Shown: in pieces, positions 11,703 through 22,906 of the stretch
Numbering within the stretch: position 1 is the first letter of the stretch
How the letters are laid out: each line of letters starts with the position of its first letter
Assembly (NCBI RefSeq): GCF_039555335.1
Contig: NC_092629.1
Coordinates: 32,386,203 to 32,450,202 of the forward strand
Direction of reading: 5' to 3'
Length of the DNA: 64,000 nt
Source: Amphiura filiformis
Taxonomy: Eukaryota > Echinodermata > Ophiuroidea > Amphilepidida > Amphiuridae
Made by a program: the position numbers and the translations under genes
The notes under the pieces: model-generated
Seen by the model: the letters and a program-made list of their open reading frames with translations, nothing else
Told to the model about the DNA's origin: nothing
Database searches by the model: none

Positions 11703-12368
11703 TTAAGGGCTGGGGTATGAACGTTTGGACAGTATTTATTTTGGGACATCAGAGCACATCAGACATATCGAATTGCATTCTGAATACGAAGAATGTCATT
11801 CTGATATCAAATAATTTTGATTTTTTGAAATTCGCAATATAATACACATTTTATGGCAAATCATTAAAAATTGATATTTTGATATTTAACAGTACTTGAA
11901 GTAAACTTTATAAATCTGATGATTTATACTTAAAGTGTATGTAGGTGGGATGAAAAGCCGACGATCAATTGAAAATTTTGACCTTTCGTATTGAAGATAT
12001 GGATTTTTTCCCAAAACACCAATAAAAATTAGGTCTTTTGGGGAACAAAATCCATATCTTCAATATGAAAGGTCAACATTTTCAATTGACCGTCGGCTTT
12101 TCCTCCCTGCTACATACACTTTAAGAATATATCATTAGATTTATATAATTTACTTCGAGGACTGTTATATATCAAAATGTGAAAAATATCAAATTTTTAT
12201 AATTTGTCATAAAATTTGTATTATATTGTGATTTTCAAAAATGAAAATTATTTGATATCAGAAAGACATGCTTCGTATTCAGAATGCAATTCGATAGGTC
12301 CGAGGTGCTCTCATGTCCCACAAAAAATACTGTCGAAACGCAATAAATGCTCATTTTAGATCCCTTAA
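11703..12368. mobile_element. Palindromic TTAA MITE, copy 3
   Basis: It is bounded by ttaagggctggggtatgaac and tagatcccttaa, with arms as in copy 1. It lies in the intron between the large exon and the single LDLa exon and is also present in copy B (20411-21074), so this insertion predates the segmental duplication. Confidence 0.88.
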
Positions 12369-12887
12369 TGAGAGAAAAATATTGGATTTCTGCAGGATAG
12401 ACATATGTGTGATATAGGTGCAGAATTTGGCATACATGATTACTTTGACTCAGACTTTGTGTGTGATCGCTTGGAACCCCAAATGTTATAACAAAGTATT
12501 CAGCTTGACCAATATACTAATTTCAAAGTTGATCAGAAAGCACTTAAGTTTTCATCTGGTCAACACGATTCAGAACAAGTTAAGTTTAGTATATCTTCGA
12601 CGTATGGTTCTTTAGCTATAGCAAAATGGTCGATGGTCATTGGTCACATTATTCTTTTCTGAGTAAGGTGCTTTTTTGTCACTAAAGGTTTTACCCATTC
12701 TTTGAGATGAGTTTATGATATTAGAGTTGATTTGGACTTCAATCACACAAATTTCACGTGATATTACTTCTTGGCTACAAAGATCCGTACGGACAAACTC
12801 CTCTAACATTGACTAAACTGTGACCGTTGACCCGTATTATTATTGCAACCGTTGATTCTGTTTTGTCATATATCTCACCGCCTACAG

Positions 12888-13013
12888 GTAGAGATCCGCC
12901 ATGCGATGGGTTTCTTTGTCCCGATGGATACTACTGCATACCAGGATCATGGGTATGTGATGGAGACTATGACTGTGGCGACTACTCGGATGAGCAATCT
13001 AACTTATGTCCTG
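12888..13013 (+). CDS. LDLa module exon, copy A (phase 1-1)
   Basis: Acceptor ccgcctacag, donor CCTG|GTAAGT, 126 bp, phase 1 at both ends. It encodes one LDLa module: [20 protein letters not shown] then [18 protein letters not shown]. Six cysteines and the DC.DYSDE calcium cage are present. Relative to copy B (123 bp) it has one extra Tyr before the third cysteine, which breaks the usual C-x-x-G-x-C spacing and may affect folding. LDLa modules are small calcium-dependent extracellular ligand-binding units. The upstream exon of this copy is broken, so this exon may be relaxed from selection. Confidence 0.85.
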
Positions 13014-13024
13014 GTAAGTTTCGT

Positions 13025-13470
13025 TAGCGGTGACATCCCGCTATCTCTAAGGACCGCTATCTCTAAGGTTCGCTATCTCTAAGGTTCGCTATCACTAACG
13101 TGTAAAGTCTATGGAGATCAGAATCCCGGTATCTCTAATAGAGAAAAGGGTTCGCTATACCTAAAAAAGGCCCGCTACTTCTAAGGTTCGATATCACTAA
13201 TTTAGAATAAGGTTCGCTAGTTCTAAGGTTCGATATCACTAATTTTGAATAAGGTCAGCTATCACTAATATATTGAAGGCTCGCTATCTCTAAGGTCCGT
13301 TATCACTAATTGCAATAAAGGTCCGCTATACCTAAGGTTCGCTATCACTAATTTTGTTTAGGATTCGCTATCCCTAATTAATTAAGGTTCGCTATCTCTA
13401 AGGTTCGCTATCACTAATTTTGATTAGGGTGCGCTATACCTAAGGTCCGCTATCTATACCTTATTTAAAA
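13025..13470. repeat. Intronic minisatellite (ggttcgctatctctaa), copy A
   Basis: Degenerate units of 15-30 bp built on ggttcgctatctctaa and ggttcgctatcactaattt follow the LDLa donor immediately. All units face the same way in this copy. Confidence 0.85.
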
Positions 13471-14216
13471 TTATAAAATAACTTTATTTATGGAATGGGC
13501 TTTGCCGGTGGGTTTATGGGCAATGGATTTTGTTAATAGTGTCATTAATTTGTGGGTAAAATGGATGCCGAATGGGACACATTTTGATTTACTTGCAATT
13601 ACTTATTTTTTCTTGGTTATTTATGCCTTTTTGTTTTATTATGTTTCTTACTTTCTTACTTTTTGGTTTCTTGCCTTTTTTTAATTTACAACACAAGTCA
13701 TTTCTCTTTTTAGGATAAAAGGTAGCCCTAAAAGGCTGTTTGGTTTGTCTTTGGTTTTTCTGAAGTGAGTTTACTGTGCTGCTCTGCCCTCTACCTGGTT
13801 GCCTCCGTGGAGAATACAGGTTTCAGCCCTGATCCTCATTGCATCAATTGCGTTGCGTACCATCCTTGTGCGCCGGATACTTGCAAATGCATTCAGTAAT
13901 ACGTTTGCGAAGATCTTGGATTTTGCCACAAAGGAAATAAATCAAGTGGTGTGAGGTCTGGTGATCGTGCAGGCCACTCCACAGCATGAGCCATCCCAAC
14001 CACTCTGTTTGATATCCGTGGACAGAATGAAAAACGGGTATTTTTCTTCAAAAGGGCATATCTTCAAAAGTTGTGAACTGATTGACATAATTGTTTTGGT
14101 TTATGAAAGCTAACGATTAAAGGTTTCTTTACATACCAAAATATATTTAATCAACTTTTCAGAAATAGGAGAAAAAGAGGGCGCAATGAGGGCCCTTTTT
14201 TTTTGGGACACCCTGT
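13471..14216. other. Spacer between duplication copies, with mariner relic
   Basis: A unique spacer joins copy A to copy B. The first 250 bases are AT-rich and show no feature. From about 13740 it holds a mariner transposase relic on the minus strand and ends in gggacaccctgta at 14201-14213, exactly where the copy B homology begins. Confidence 0.65.
13740..14010 (-). pseudogene. Mariner-like transposase C-terminal relic
   Basis: Read on the minus strand, one stretch gives VEWPARSPDLTPLDL. This matches the conserved WPxRSPDLTPxDxFLWG block that surrounds the third catalytic residue of mariner-family transposases. The frame then breaks repeatedly by indels and stops. The element's outer end is the TIR-like sequence at 14201-14213. 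Only a short C-terminal part remains, so it cannot be active. Confidence 0.65.
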
Positions 14217-16282
14217 ACATTCAATTAAAGCTCGTGACTTGGACTTTCACTTTTTACACATTTTCTGCCCAATTGGGCGACTTTTTACAATTATTTCTTT
14301 ATTTTAAGTCCTCAGCAAATAAGGACTGTAAGTTTGGGTACACCGATAACATGCGGGTATAGCTGTATTTGTGTACAAATATATAGCCTTCTAGTTGCAT
14401 TTCTTTTCCTATTACAACATTTCTCATTGACAATAAAAAAGAATTTAAAACTTCTCTCTTCACTTTCTTTCCTTGTGAAATTTAGACGAAAATCATTATC
14501 TCATTCATTGTGATTATAGTTGATGATTATAGATTGAAATCATTTCATAGGAAATCCAATCTAACAATGGATGCAAATAGCGCTTTCACTCCTGGCCTGG
14601 TCATATACTGATGATGAAGCACCAACTGAAGATCAAATTTGTCTTTTGATCTTAAGCATAATGTCTAGACTTTGAATGGAAAACAACTGGTTGATTTCCT
14701 TGGGTTTGCAGTTACAATAAGAACAACGACACTTATGTTCAATGTTGACATGCCCGTCTTTTTTCATCGAGAGCTACTTATTTTGAGAATTATATCCGGA
14801 CAGTCCTGGTGGAGGATTCTTGTAACTTGATGGATTAAATATTATGCAATTCAGAAGATAGCTTTTACTGGCTTGATTTCAGAATCAAATCAAAGCATAA
14901 GTACACCTTTCGTGGTGTTGAATTGTCATCTTGATAGTCTATTATTAAAATATGAGAACTTCTTAATATTGCAATTGAATTAAAGTGTGCGAAATTGGTC
15001 AAGATGTTGAGCGGAGATAGTGGATTCTTGGGATCCGGAGATATGCTGTAAACTTATTGTATAGTTTTGTGCGTAATATGCCCAACTGTTTAACCGTAGA
15101 TTATTTATTATATCTGTGTATTTATATGTTCATTTTGTTATACAGAGGAAAGAAGAATCACGCATCGCACACTAGCACATTTAATCATGAATTTACAAAT
15201 GAAAACATAACATGCATAGGCAGATACCAGAGTAAAAACTCCAGACATACATGCCTGTGCGGGGACTTGAACCCTCACCTCTCGCTTGTCAATAACTGCA
15301 CGAGTTTTCATTGTGCAAAGATACCTTCATGTTTATGGTTGGTTGCTGTATACTATATGACAGAAGGTGGTGACAAGCATGAGAAAGGAGTACTCGATTT
15401 AGTGATGGGCGTATACTATAGTTATGAACGTTTAAAATAGTATCGAGACTTTTTGGGACACCCTGTTATTATGGAATTGGCTTCATTCTTAAATAAATGC
15501 AAAATATAGGTGGCGTTATTTATCCTAAATCATTTTTTTTTAAATTTGTGAGGGGTCGGTAATCAATACTGCCTCTAAAACAGATAGAATTGGGGAAACA
15601 AGCAACAAAGAAATTTTAAAAACATATTTCATCAAAAATTTAAGGAATTATTTGTATTAAAAGCTTGAAAGGGTAATTTCCAACTAAACAGCGCCACCAA
15701 TCTTGTCATAAATAGATATATTTTATATCCGAAAAATGCTGTGCAGGTGAATAATTTTGTAAAGAGAAATTTAAGTTCAAAATGACTCAAAAACATCTGT
15801 TTACATAATCATGATACCGCTTTCAGCTGTTTAAGCCTAAAATTGGGTTGTACATGATGTTTGGGGTTTTACAAATCTTGGTTTTCTTTGCTTGTATTTA
15901 TACAAAATCACAAAGTACATACATATCAAAAATGCTCAAATGCTCGAAAGAAATAGCATCCTGAGCACACAGCCACGTTAAATTGCGATCACGAGTGAAA
16001 TGGTGAAATAAAATCCATCCACAATCCAGTTTGGGGTCAACAAATCTTTTCTTTGCTTGTATTTACAAAAAACATTACAAAGTACATACCTATTAAAAAG
16101 CTCAATTCCTCGAAAGAAATCACGTCTACAGTACAAAGCCGCTTTAAAAGGCAGCAAATTGGCTATTTTCCAGCGAGATAGATGAAAAAATGCAGCAAAA
16201 AAGCGGCCAATTGGCTACCTTTGACATAAGGCAAACGAGAGAGAGTAAACAAATAGTGGCTGTGTAGGTTTAAAGGAAGACT

Positions 16283-16697
16283 AGGTATTGTTGGTCGAAG
16301 CAGCCAAAAATCGATTTTCATTATCTAAATCAATATATTATTGAAAAATAACACTTTGATGTTTTGCAAAAGTTCATTCTACAAATCATATACTTTGAAA
16401 ACTTGCTTGATTTATTGTTGTTAATGAGTTATGTACGTTTTACAAAAGTGCTGTTGTTTCAGCCCTCTTTATAATATAACTCAAGAACCACAGTACCTAC
16501 AAAAGTATATCTGTGATATTTAAACTCTTTTACACACTCGCTATGAATGATCAATGCAATTTTTGCCAAAGCTCATTACCATTCGCAAGATCCCAACAGT
16601 TTAAAGTAGTTGCTAACTTTAGAATGATAATAAAAGAAGATATTATATCCTTCATTAATAGATTCTTGTTCATTGATTGGTTAAAAGTGTGTCACGT
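16283..16697. repeat. Dispersed repeat R (copy B member)
   Basis: It is nearly identical to 7117-7535, including an internal palindromic continuation with ccgtaaatagtac repeats at about 16738-16806. Confidence 0.75.
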
Positions 16698-16923
16698 GAT
16701 AAAAAAATAAACACACAATGCTGGAAAGAAGTGGAAAAAGTACTATTTACGTCCGTAAATAGTACCTCCAAGCCGTAAATAGTACTTCTGGATATTTACT
16801 ATTTACGGATAGCAGCATACCCATGTCGCAGTCGATAAAGCATAAAAATAACTTTGAACGTCGACATTGACTATGAGAATATTTTGGCACTGCCGTAAAA
16901 CGACGACACAAACACAGGACCGC

Positions 16924-17890
16924 GACACTCCGGAGGACAGCAGAGGACAGAAAATGTGACTCTCGTGCTAGTCTCTAGACTATGCCATAGTCGATTTTTG
17001 ATAAATAAAAGCATGTTATTATTCATGATGAAAGCATTCAGTTGAACTCAAAATTATACTGATATTTATTACATCAAAATACTAGTATAAATTGTTATGA
17101 AAAAGTTTATATAATTATATTAGTGACAGTAAAAGTAAAGTGTACGTAGGCTTATATTATGTAATGCAACATATCATAATGTCATAATTATATTGGCACT
17201 TCAATACTGAACAATTCTGATTTTAGAATCTACCAGTATTAATCGCGAAAGTCCCGAGTTAAAAATCGACTATGGATTTTCACTTTTAAGCAGAACTTTA
17301 CCCAGGGACTTCGTTCTCTAAAACACACTGTCAATCATACTTGTTTATCATCAAATCTAACCACAAGACTAAGCATGGTGGTACAATACGCGCTAGATGC
17401 GTACGTTCACCCACCACTTTCTCGCCAGCACAAAAGCGCCGCATTCCATAGATAGTTGTGTACCATGTATAGTTAATGGTAATGGTACGTGTCGGGAGGA
17501 TTTAAACAATAACGAGATCTGGGCGACCAATCACAAGCCAGATTCATTTAAAGATGCATTACATCATGACCAATTTTAGTTAGGCCAGAAATTGGCCTAA
17601 CTCTCCATAGAGTCCCGTGTTAAAATGCTAACCGCAATCCAAAGTCAGTAGTCCACTTGGGAAGCTAACAAACAGAGGGAGTACGGTGACTGAAAAGATC
17701 AGTTGTGAAAATCTATCAATTGTGCACACATTAATTAAATCAGAGTTTTAAGCTTAAATACAATATCCAGAGTATGCACAATGGGCAAGTGGACTACAGA
17801 GAAGTCTAGCTAGTCAACCATACCGCATACAGTCTGGCCCGCGCCCGAGACTAGCACGAGAGTCACATTTTCTGTCCTCACAGTGTCCAT
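16924..17890. mobile_element. Candidate inverted-repeat element (copy B)
   Basis: This is the copy B counterpart of 7766-8764. It keeps the inner inverted pair aggacagaaaatgtgactct / agagtcacattttctgtcct, but the right tip is deleted. Confidence 0.5.
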
Positions 17891-18475
17891 TCTCTCTTTT
17901 TCTCGGACAAACATGGCGAAATATTAAATCAAGCTGGAATGGCTGCTACTGCTGAAAAAGATTCACAATTTTAGCTGTTTAATTTTAACTTTTTTACCAG
18001 TTATAGCGCAGGAATATTTACTGAATTCAGACCAACACAGAGTCAGATTCAGAGCGACACTGACATGGTAAGCTTAAAAACAAACACTGACAGTACGAGA
18101 CCAGTCTCGGACCGCCTAGGCCATGCATGCATGAAGGCAGCCGGCCTAGTACCGTGCGTATGGAGGCCTATCCCGATTGCACGATGGCCTTCGAGTTTAC
18201 AAGTAAATCTTTTTACATGTAAATCTATGAATGAAGGCACAATGGAATGAAGATACAACTTGAACAAATAAACACTGACAATGAGTAAGCTTAAAAGCCA
18301 CTAACACATGAACATGACAGTGCGAGTTTTTGAATTACCTAAACCGGCCTAACGTGCATAGGCCCTACCTAGACCTATATTGAAGCATGGTGGAGTTTTC
18401 ATATAATCTTTTAACCAAATCAATGAACAAAAAATATATGAAAGAAGGATATAAAACAAATATATACTGCCTTCA

Positions 18476-18612
18476 TTCGAGGTTCAGGTTAAAACTATGG
18501 TCCCTCGCTGAGAGCAATTGATAGTACTATTTTCCTTCGGGCTGCCCCCCTCAGGAAAATAGTACTATTGATCTCACCTCGGGGCCCATAGTTTTAACCA
18601 GAACCTCTCATG
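18476..18612. mobile_element. Hairpin element (copy B)
   Basis: This is the same foldback sequence as 9355-9500, with small differences at the centre. Confidence 0.65.
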
Positions 18613-19052
18613 GCAGTATATATTTGTATACTATTTAGTAGTCTATATAATATATATATATATTCGAAAATAAGTATTTGGTGTCACAGACCTTTGACAT
18701 AAAAAGTAACCAATGGAATACGTTTTAGATTATTTGTAAAGAGTTTTCTCTGGCAAGTTTCTGTGTCATTTCATGCAGTTCAAGAATAGCATTTGTTTGA
18801 AATATACTATTAATATATACACTTTATATATTCTAAATTTCACCAATATTTAAGGTTAGCAACTGTTTTAAATACCAACCGTTGCTTCATTTGTGGGAGA
18901 TTCAAGCATGCTATTCCATAGAACTTGAATAGAGAAAAAGTTGGTAATTGTAGAATTTAAAAACATAATAATAAAAAAAACCCGAAATTGTCATGTCTAG
19001 GCTTAAATGCGCAGGAATATTATTGTCCTCTTTCTCTTCCTTCATGAAACAG

Positions 19053-19925
19053 CTTGTACTCTGATAGCCAATTGTTCAACCGCAGGATGCAGTAATGGAG
19101 GTACCTGTATTCATACACCAGATAGCTATGTATATAATTGTGCTTGTTCTTCTGGCTGGACTGGCTCACTTTGCAAAACCTCAACAAGTTTCCCATCTGC
19201 ACCTTGCAGTGGCTCACCATGCCAGAATGGAGGTACATGTCTGATTGTGTTAGGGAAATCCATGTGTATTTGTGTTGACTCATGGCAAGGAGATAACTGT
19301 GAAATAAGAGATGCTGTGCCAGTTGGTATTGATTGTAGTAGCTATGAATCACAATGTGCCAACGGTGCTTGCATTAGTCGTTTTCTGTGGTGTGATGGGA
19401 TACAAGACTGTATAGACGGCGGTGATGAAAAAGATTGTTCTGGATCTTCATTAGATGTGTTAGACGGTTGTAAACCATGGCAATTTAACTGTGGTGATGG
19501 AGCTAATTGTGTTCCAGTGGAGAGTCGCTGTAATAAGGTCAAAGATTGCGACAATGGTGCTGATGAGTATGGATGTGGTTATCCTGATCCAGTAACAGAT
19601 TTGACTGGATCATTGAGTGGGCAATGTGGACGGCTTGAGTTTAGATGCGAAGATGGCAGATGTATCATGGGAAGAGCTAGATGTGATGGAAACCCGGATT
19701 GTAGAGATGGAAGCGATGAGAGAAATTGTGCTTCCATAGTGCAGAATCCTCCATGTAGTGTCTGGGATTTCGATTGTGGGGATGGTTCTTGCGTGGATAG
19801 AAGAGGGCGCTGTGACCGATATCCTGATTGCCAAAATGAAGCTGATGAGGCTAATTGTGATGCTGTCCAACCAAAACTTCCATCTGAAGAACCACTAATG
19901 CCGACAACACCCATACACACTAATG
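19053..19925 (+). CDS. EGF-EGF-LDLa x4 exon, copy B, intact (phase 1-1)
   Basis: Acceptor ttccttcatgaaacag, donor AATG|GTAATA, 873 bp, phase 1 at both ends. Modules in order: EGF1 (C-x4-CSNGGTC ... CACSSGWTGSLC), EGF2 (PCSGSPCQNGGTC ... CICVDSWQGDNC), then four LDLa modules. These read DCSSYESQCANGACI..CDGIQDCIDGGDEKDC; CKPWQFNCGDGANC..DCDNGADEYGC; CGRLEFRCEDGRC..DCRDGSDERNC; CSVWDFDCGDGSC..DCQNEADEANC. A Pro/Thr-rich tail ends the exon. The last LDLa has NEADE instead of DGSDE, so its calcium cage may be weak. The frame is also open upstream to ATG at 19007. MRRNIIVLFLFLHETAC looks like a signal peptide, so the exon may be a first exon instead; the pyrimidine-rich acceptor fits an internal exon equally well. 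The product is secreted or cell-surface. Confidence 0.88.
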
Positions 19926-20410
19926 GTAATAGTCTTAATCTAGTAGATATCCTAATAGTTTCATGTGCTTTTTGTGGCAATAACAATATTTGTGTATCTA
20001 TGCTATGCTATGCTATGCTATGCAGGCACTTATATAGCGCTCTTACAAAGAAAACAATGTATCACAGCGATTTACAAAGAAAATTAAGGAAGAAAAACAT
20101 CATACAAGAACAAACCACAAATCAAATATCAAATAAATGAGTTTTTAGATTAGATCGGAAGGTTGCCAGCGTTGGAGAGTGGCGGATATGGCGAGGGAGT
20201 TTGTTCCAAAGAAAAAGTCCTGCAACAAAGGAGGCTTTATCATCAGTTAGAGTGCGCAAGTCCATCTTATGGACAGGCAGAAAATCCCAATGACATAAAT
20301 GTATCACGAAAGTACAATGCAGGCCACAAAACACAGCTGACACCTTTTTGAATATTGTGATTTTGGCTCATTATGTTGTATATTTTGTGTCATTCAGTTA
20401 ATGTGTCAAC

Positions 20411-21074
20411 TTAAGGGCTGGGGTATGAACGTTTGGACAGTATTTATTTTGGGACATCAGAGCACATCAGACATATCGAATTGCATTCTGAATACGAAGA
20501 ATGTCATTCTGATATCAAATAATTTTGATTTTTTGAAATTCGCAATATAATACACATTTTATGGCAAATCATTAAAATTGATATTTTGATATTTAACAGT
20601 ACTTGAAGTAAACTTTATAAATCTGATGATTTATACTTAAAGTGTATGTAGGTGGGATGAAAAGCCGACGATCAATTGAAAATTTTGACCTTTCGTATTG
20701 AAGATATGGATTTTTTTCCCAAAACACCAAAAAAATTAGGTCTTTTGGGGAAAAAATCCATATCTTCAATATGAAAGTCAAAATTTTCAATTGACCGTCA
20801 ATTTTTTCCTCCCTGCTACATACACTTTAAGAATATATCATTAGATTTATATAATTTACTTCGAGGACTGTTATATATCAAAAATGTGAAAAATATCAAA
20901 TTTTTATAATTTGTCATAAAATTTGTATTATATTGTGATTTTCAAAAATGAAAATTATTTGATATCAGAAAGACATGCTTCGTATTCAGAATGCAATTCG
21001 ATAGGTCCGAGGTGCTCTCATGTCCCACAAAAATACTGTCGAAACGCAATAAATGCTCATTTTAGATCCCTTAA
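20411..21074. mobile_element. Palindromic TTAA MITE, copy 4
   Basis: It occupies the same position as copy 3 in the duplicated intron. TTAA lies at both ends and the arms are about 330 bp with small indels at the centre. Confidence 0.88.
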
Positions 21075-21584
21075 TGAGAGAAAAATATTGGATTTCTGCA
21101 GGATAGACATATGTGTGATATTGGCATACATGATTACTTTGAATCGGACTTTGTGTGTGATCGCTTGGAACCCCAAATGTTATAACAAAGTATTCAGCTT
21201 GACCAATATACTAATTTCAAAGTTGATCAGAAAGCACTTAAGTTTTCATCTGGTCAACACGATTCAGAACAAGTTAAGTTTAGTATATCTTCGACGTATG
21301 GTTCTTTAGCTATAGCAAAATGGTCGATGGTCATTGGTCACATTATTCTTTTCTGAGTAAGGTGCTTTTTTGTCACTAAAGGTTTTACCCATTCTTTGAG
21401 ATGAGTTTATGATATTAGAGTTGATTTGGACTTCAATCACAAAATTTCACGTGATATTACTTCTTGACTACAAAGATCCGTACGGACAAACTCCTCTAAC
21501 ATTGACTAAACTGTGACCGTTGACCCGTATTATTATTGCAACCGTTGATTCTGTTTTGTCATATATATATCTCACCGCCTACAG

Positions 21585-21707
21585 GTAGAGATCCGCCATG
21601 CGATGGGTTTCTTTGTCCCGATGGATACTGCATACCAGGATCATGGGTATGTGATGGAGACTATGACTGTGGCGACTACTCGGATGAGCAATCTAACTTA
21701 TGTCCTG
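21585..21707 (+). CDS. LDLa module exon, copy B (phase 1-1)
   Basis: Acceptor ccgcctacag, donor CCTG|GTAAGT, 123 bp. It encodes [20 protein letters not shown] then [17 protein letters not shown], a canonical LDLa with six cysteines and correct spacing (C-P-D-G-Y-C). It follows exon 19053-19925 in a compatible phase, so the spliced product would carry a fifth LDLa. It differs from copy A by one missing Tyr codon. Confidence 0.88.
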
Positions 21708-21721
21708 GTAAGTTTCGTTAG

Positions 21722-22400
21722 CGGTGACATCCCGCTATCTCTAAGGACCGCTATCTCTAAGGTTCGCTATCTCTAAGGTTCGCTATCACTAACGTGTAAA
21801 GTCTATGGAGATCAGAATCCCGGTATCTCTAATAGAGAAAAGGGTTCGCTATACCTAAAAAAGGCCCGCTACTTCTAAGGTTCGATATCACTAATTTAGA
21901 ATAAGGTTCGCTAGTTCTAAGGTTCGATATCACTAATTTTGAATAAGGTCAGCTATCACTAATATATTGAAGGCTCGCTATCTCTAAGGTCCGTTATCAC
22001 TAATTGCAATAAAGGTCCGCTATACCTAAGGTTCGCTATCACTAATTTTGTTTAGGATTCGCTATCCCTAATTAATTAAGGTTCGCTATCTGTAAGGTTC
22101 ACTATCACTAATTTTGATTAGGGTGCGCTATACCTAAGGTCCGCTATCTATACCTTATTTGAAATTAGAGATAGCGAACCTTATTTAAAATTAGAGATAG
22201 CGAACCTTATTTAAAATTAGAGATAGCGAACCTTATTATAAATTAGAGATAGCGAAGCTTGTTTGAAATTAGAGATAGCGAACCTTATTTGAAATTAGTG
22301 ATAGCGAACCTTTAGAGATAGCGAACCTTAGAGATAGCGAACCTTAGAGATAGCGAACCTTAGAGATAGCGGTCCTTATAGATAGCGAACCGTAACCTCG
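21722..22400. repeat. Intronic minisatellite with an inversion, copy B
   Basis: The left part (21722-22160) carries ggttcgctatctctaa units as in copy A. From about 22160 the units appear in the opposite sense (ttagagatagcgaacctt), up to about 22395. The whole can fold as a large interrupted palindrome. Confidence 0.85.
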
Positions 22401-22651
22401 TTAGCATACATATACTCTTTTACAATTATCTGCCTTTCGAGAATTTTAATTTTATTTTCTAATTTATCAAATCTCTGATATAGTTGCTCTCCTCTAGCTA
22501 GCTCAAGAACTACACGCTCCTCACGGTCCGTATTTTGGTGCAAATATAGCATATGGCCACTAGATGATACTTTCATGGTTTCTTGTCCAGAGTCCAAGGT
22601 CAAAGACTCCATGAGAAACGAGCCCTGCGACTTTGTAGTGTTATCAATCAC
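22376..22651 (-). other. Open frame of 91 codons, unrecognised
   Basis: On the minus strand an ATG-started frame of 91 codons ends in a stretch rich in Glu, Lys, Leu and Arg (DKLENKIKILERQ) that could form a coiled coil. I recognise no family. It lies between two LDLa exons on the opposite strand, and its 3' end runs into the minisatellite. It may be a remnant of a mobile element or chance. Confidence 0.2.
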
Positions 22652-22786
22652 AAAAAAATATCACGTGATTTCCATTGCTTCTTGATAACAAGTGTCCGTA
22701 CGGACAAACTCCTCAACATTGACCTTTGACTCGTATTGTTATTGCTACCGTTGACCCTGTTTTGTCATATATCTCACCACCTACAG

Positions 22787-22906
22787 GTAGATATGTGCCA
22801 TGCAATGGGTTTCGTTGTTCTGATGGATTCTGTATTCGAGGATCATGGGAATGTGATGGTGACAATGATTGTGGCGACTACTCGGATGAGCAAAATTGTC
22901 ATACTG
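22787..22906 (+). CDS. LDLa module exon, third copy (phase 1-1)
   Basis: Acceptor ccacctacag, donor ACTG|GTAGGT, 120 bp, phase 1 at both ends. It encodes [20 protein letters not shown] then [17 protein letters not shown], a complete LDLa. The 120 bp of intron before it (gtacggacaaactcct ... gttttgtcatatatctcacc) match those before 21585 and 12888. The exon therefore arose by duplication of exon plus upstream intron, independently of the large A/B duplication. Confidence 0.88.

Larger units (their letters stand above)
4348..13470. other. Segmental duplication, copy A
   Basis: This roughly 9.1-kb block matches 14217-22163 nearly base for base over long stretches, in direct orientation and separated by about 750 bp. 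Differences include a TTAA element (4780-5427), a short inverted-repeat element (5996-6171) and an exon-interrupting element (10001-10420), all present only in A. Copy B has 58 bp at 15352-15409 that A lacks, flanked by the direct repeat gtatactata. Confidence 0.9.
14217..22163. other. Segmental duplication, copy B
   Basis: This is the direct-repeat partner of copy A, about 7.9 kb because it lacks the three copy-A insertions. Homology starts at acattcaattaaagctcgtg and fades inside the minisatellite at ccgctatctataccttattt. The large exon is intact in this copy. Confidence 0.9.
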
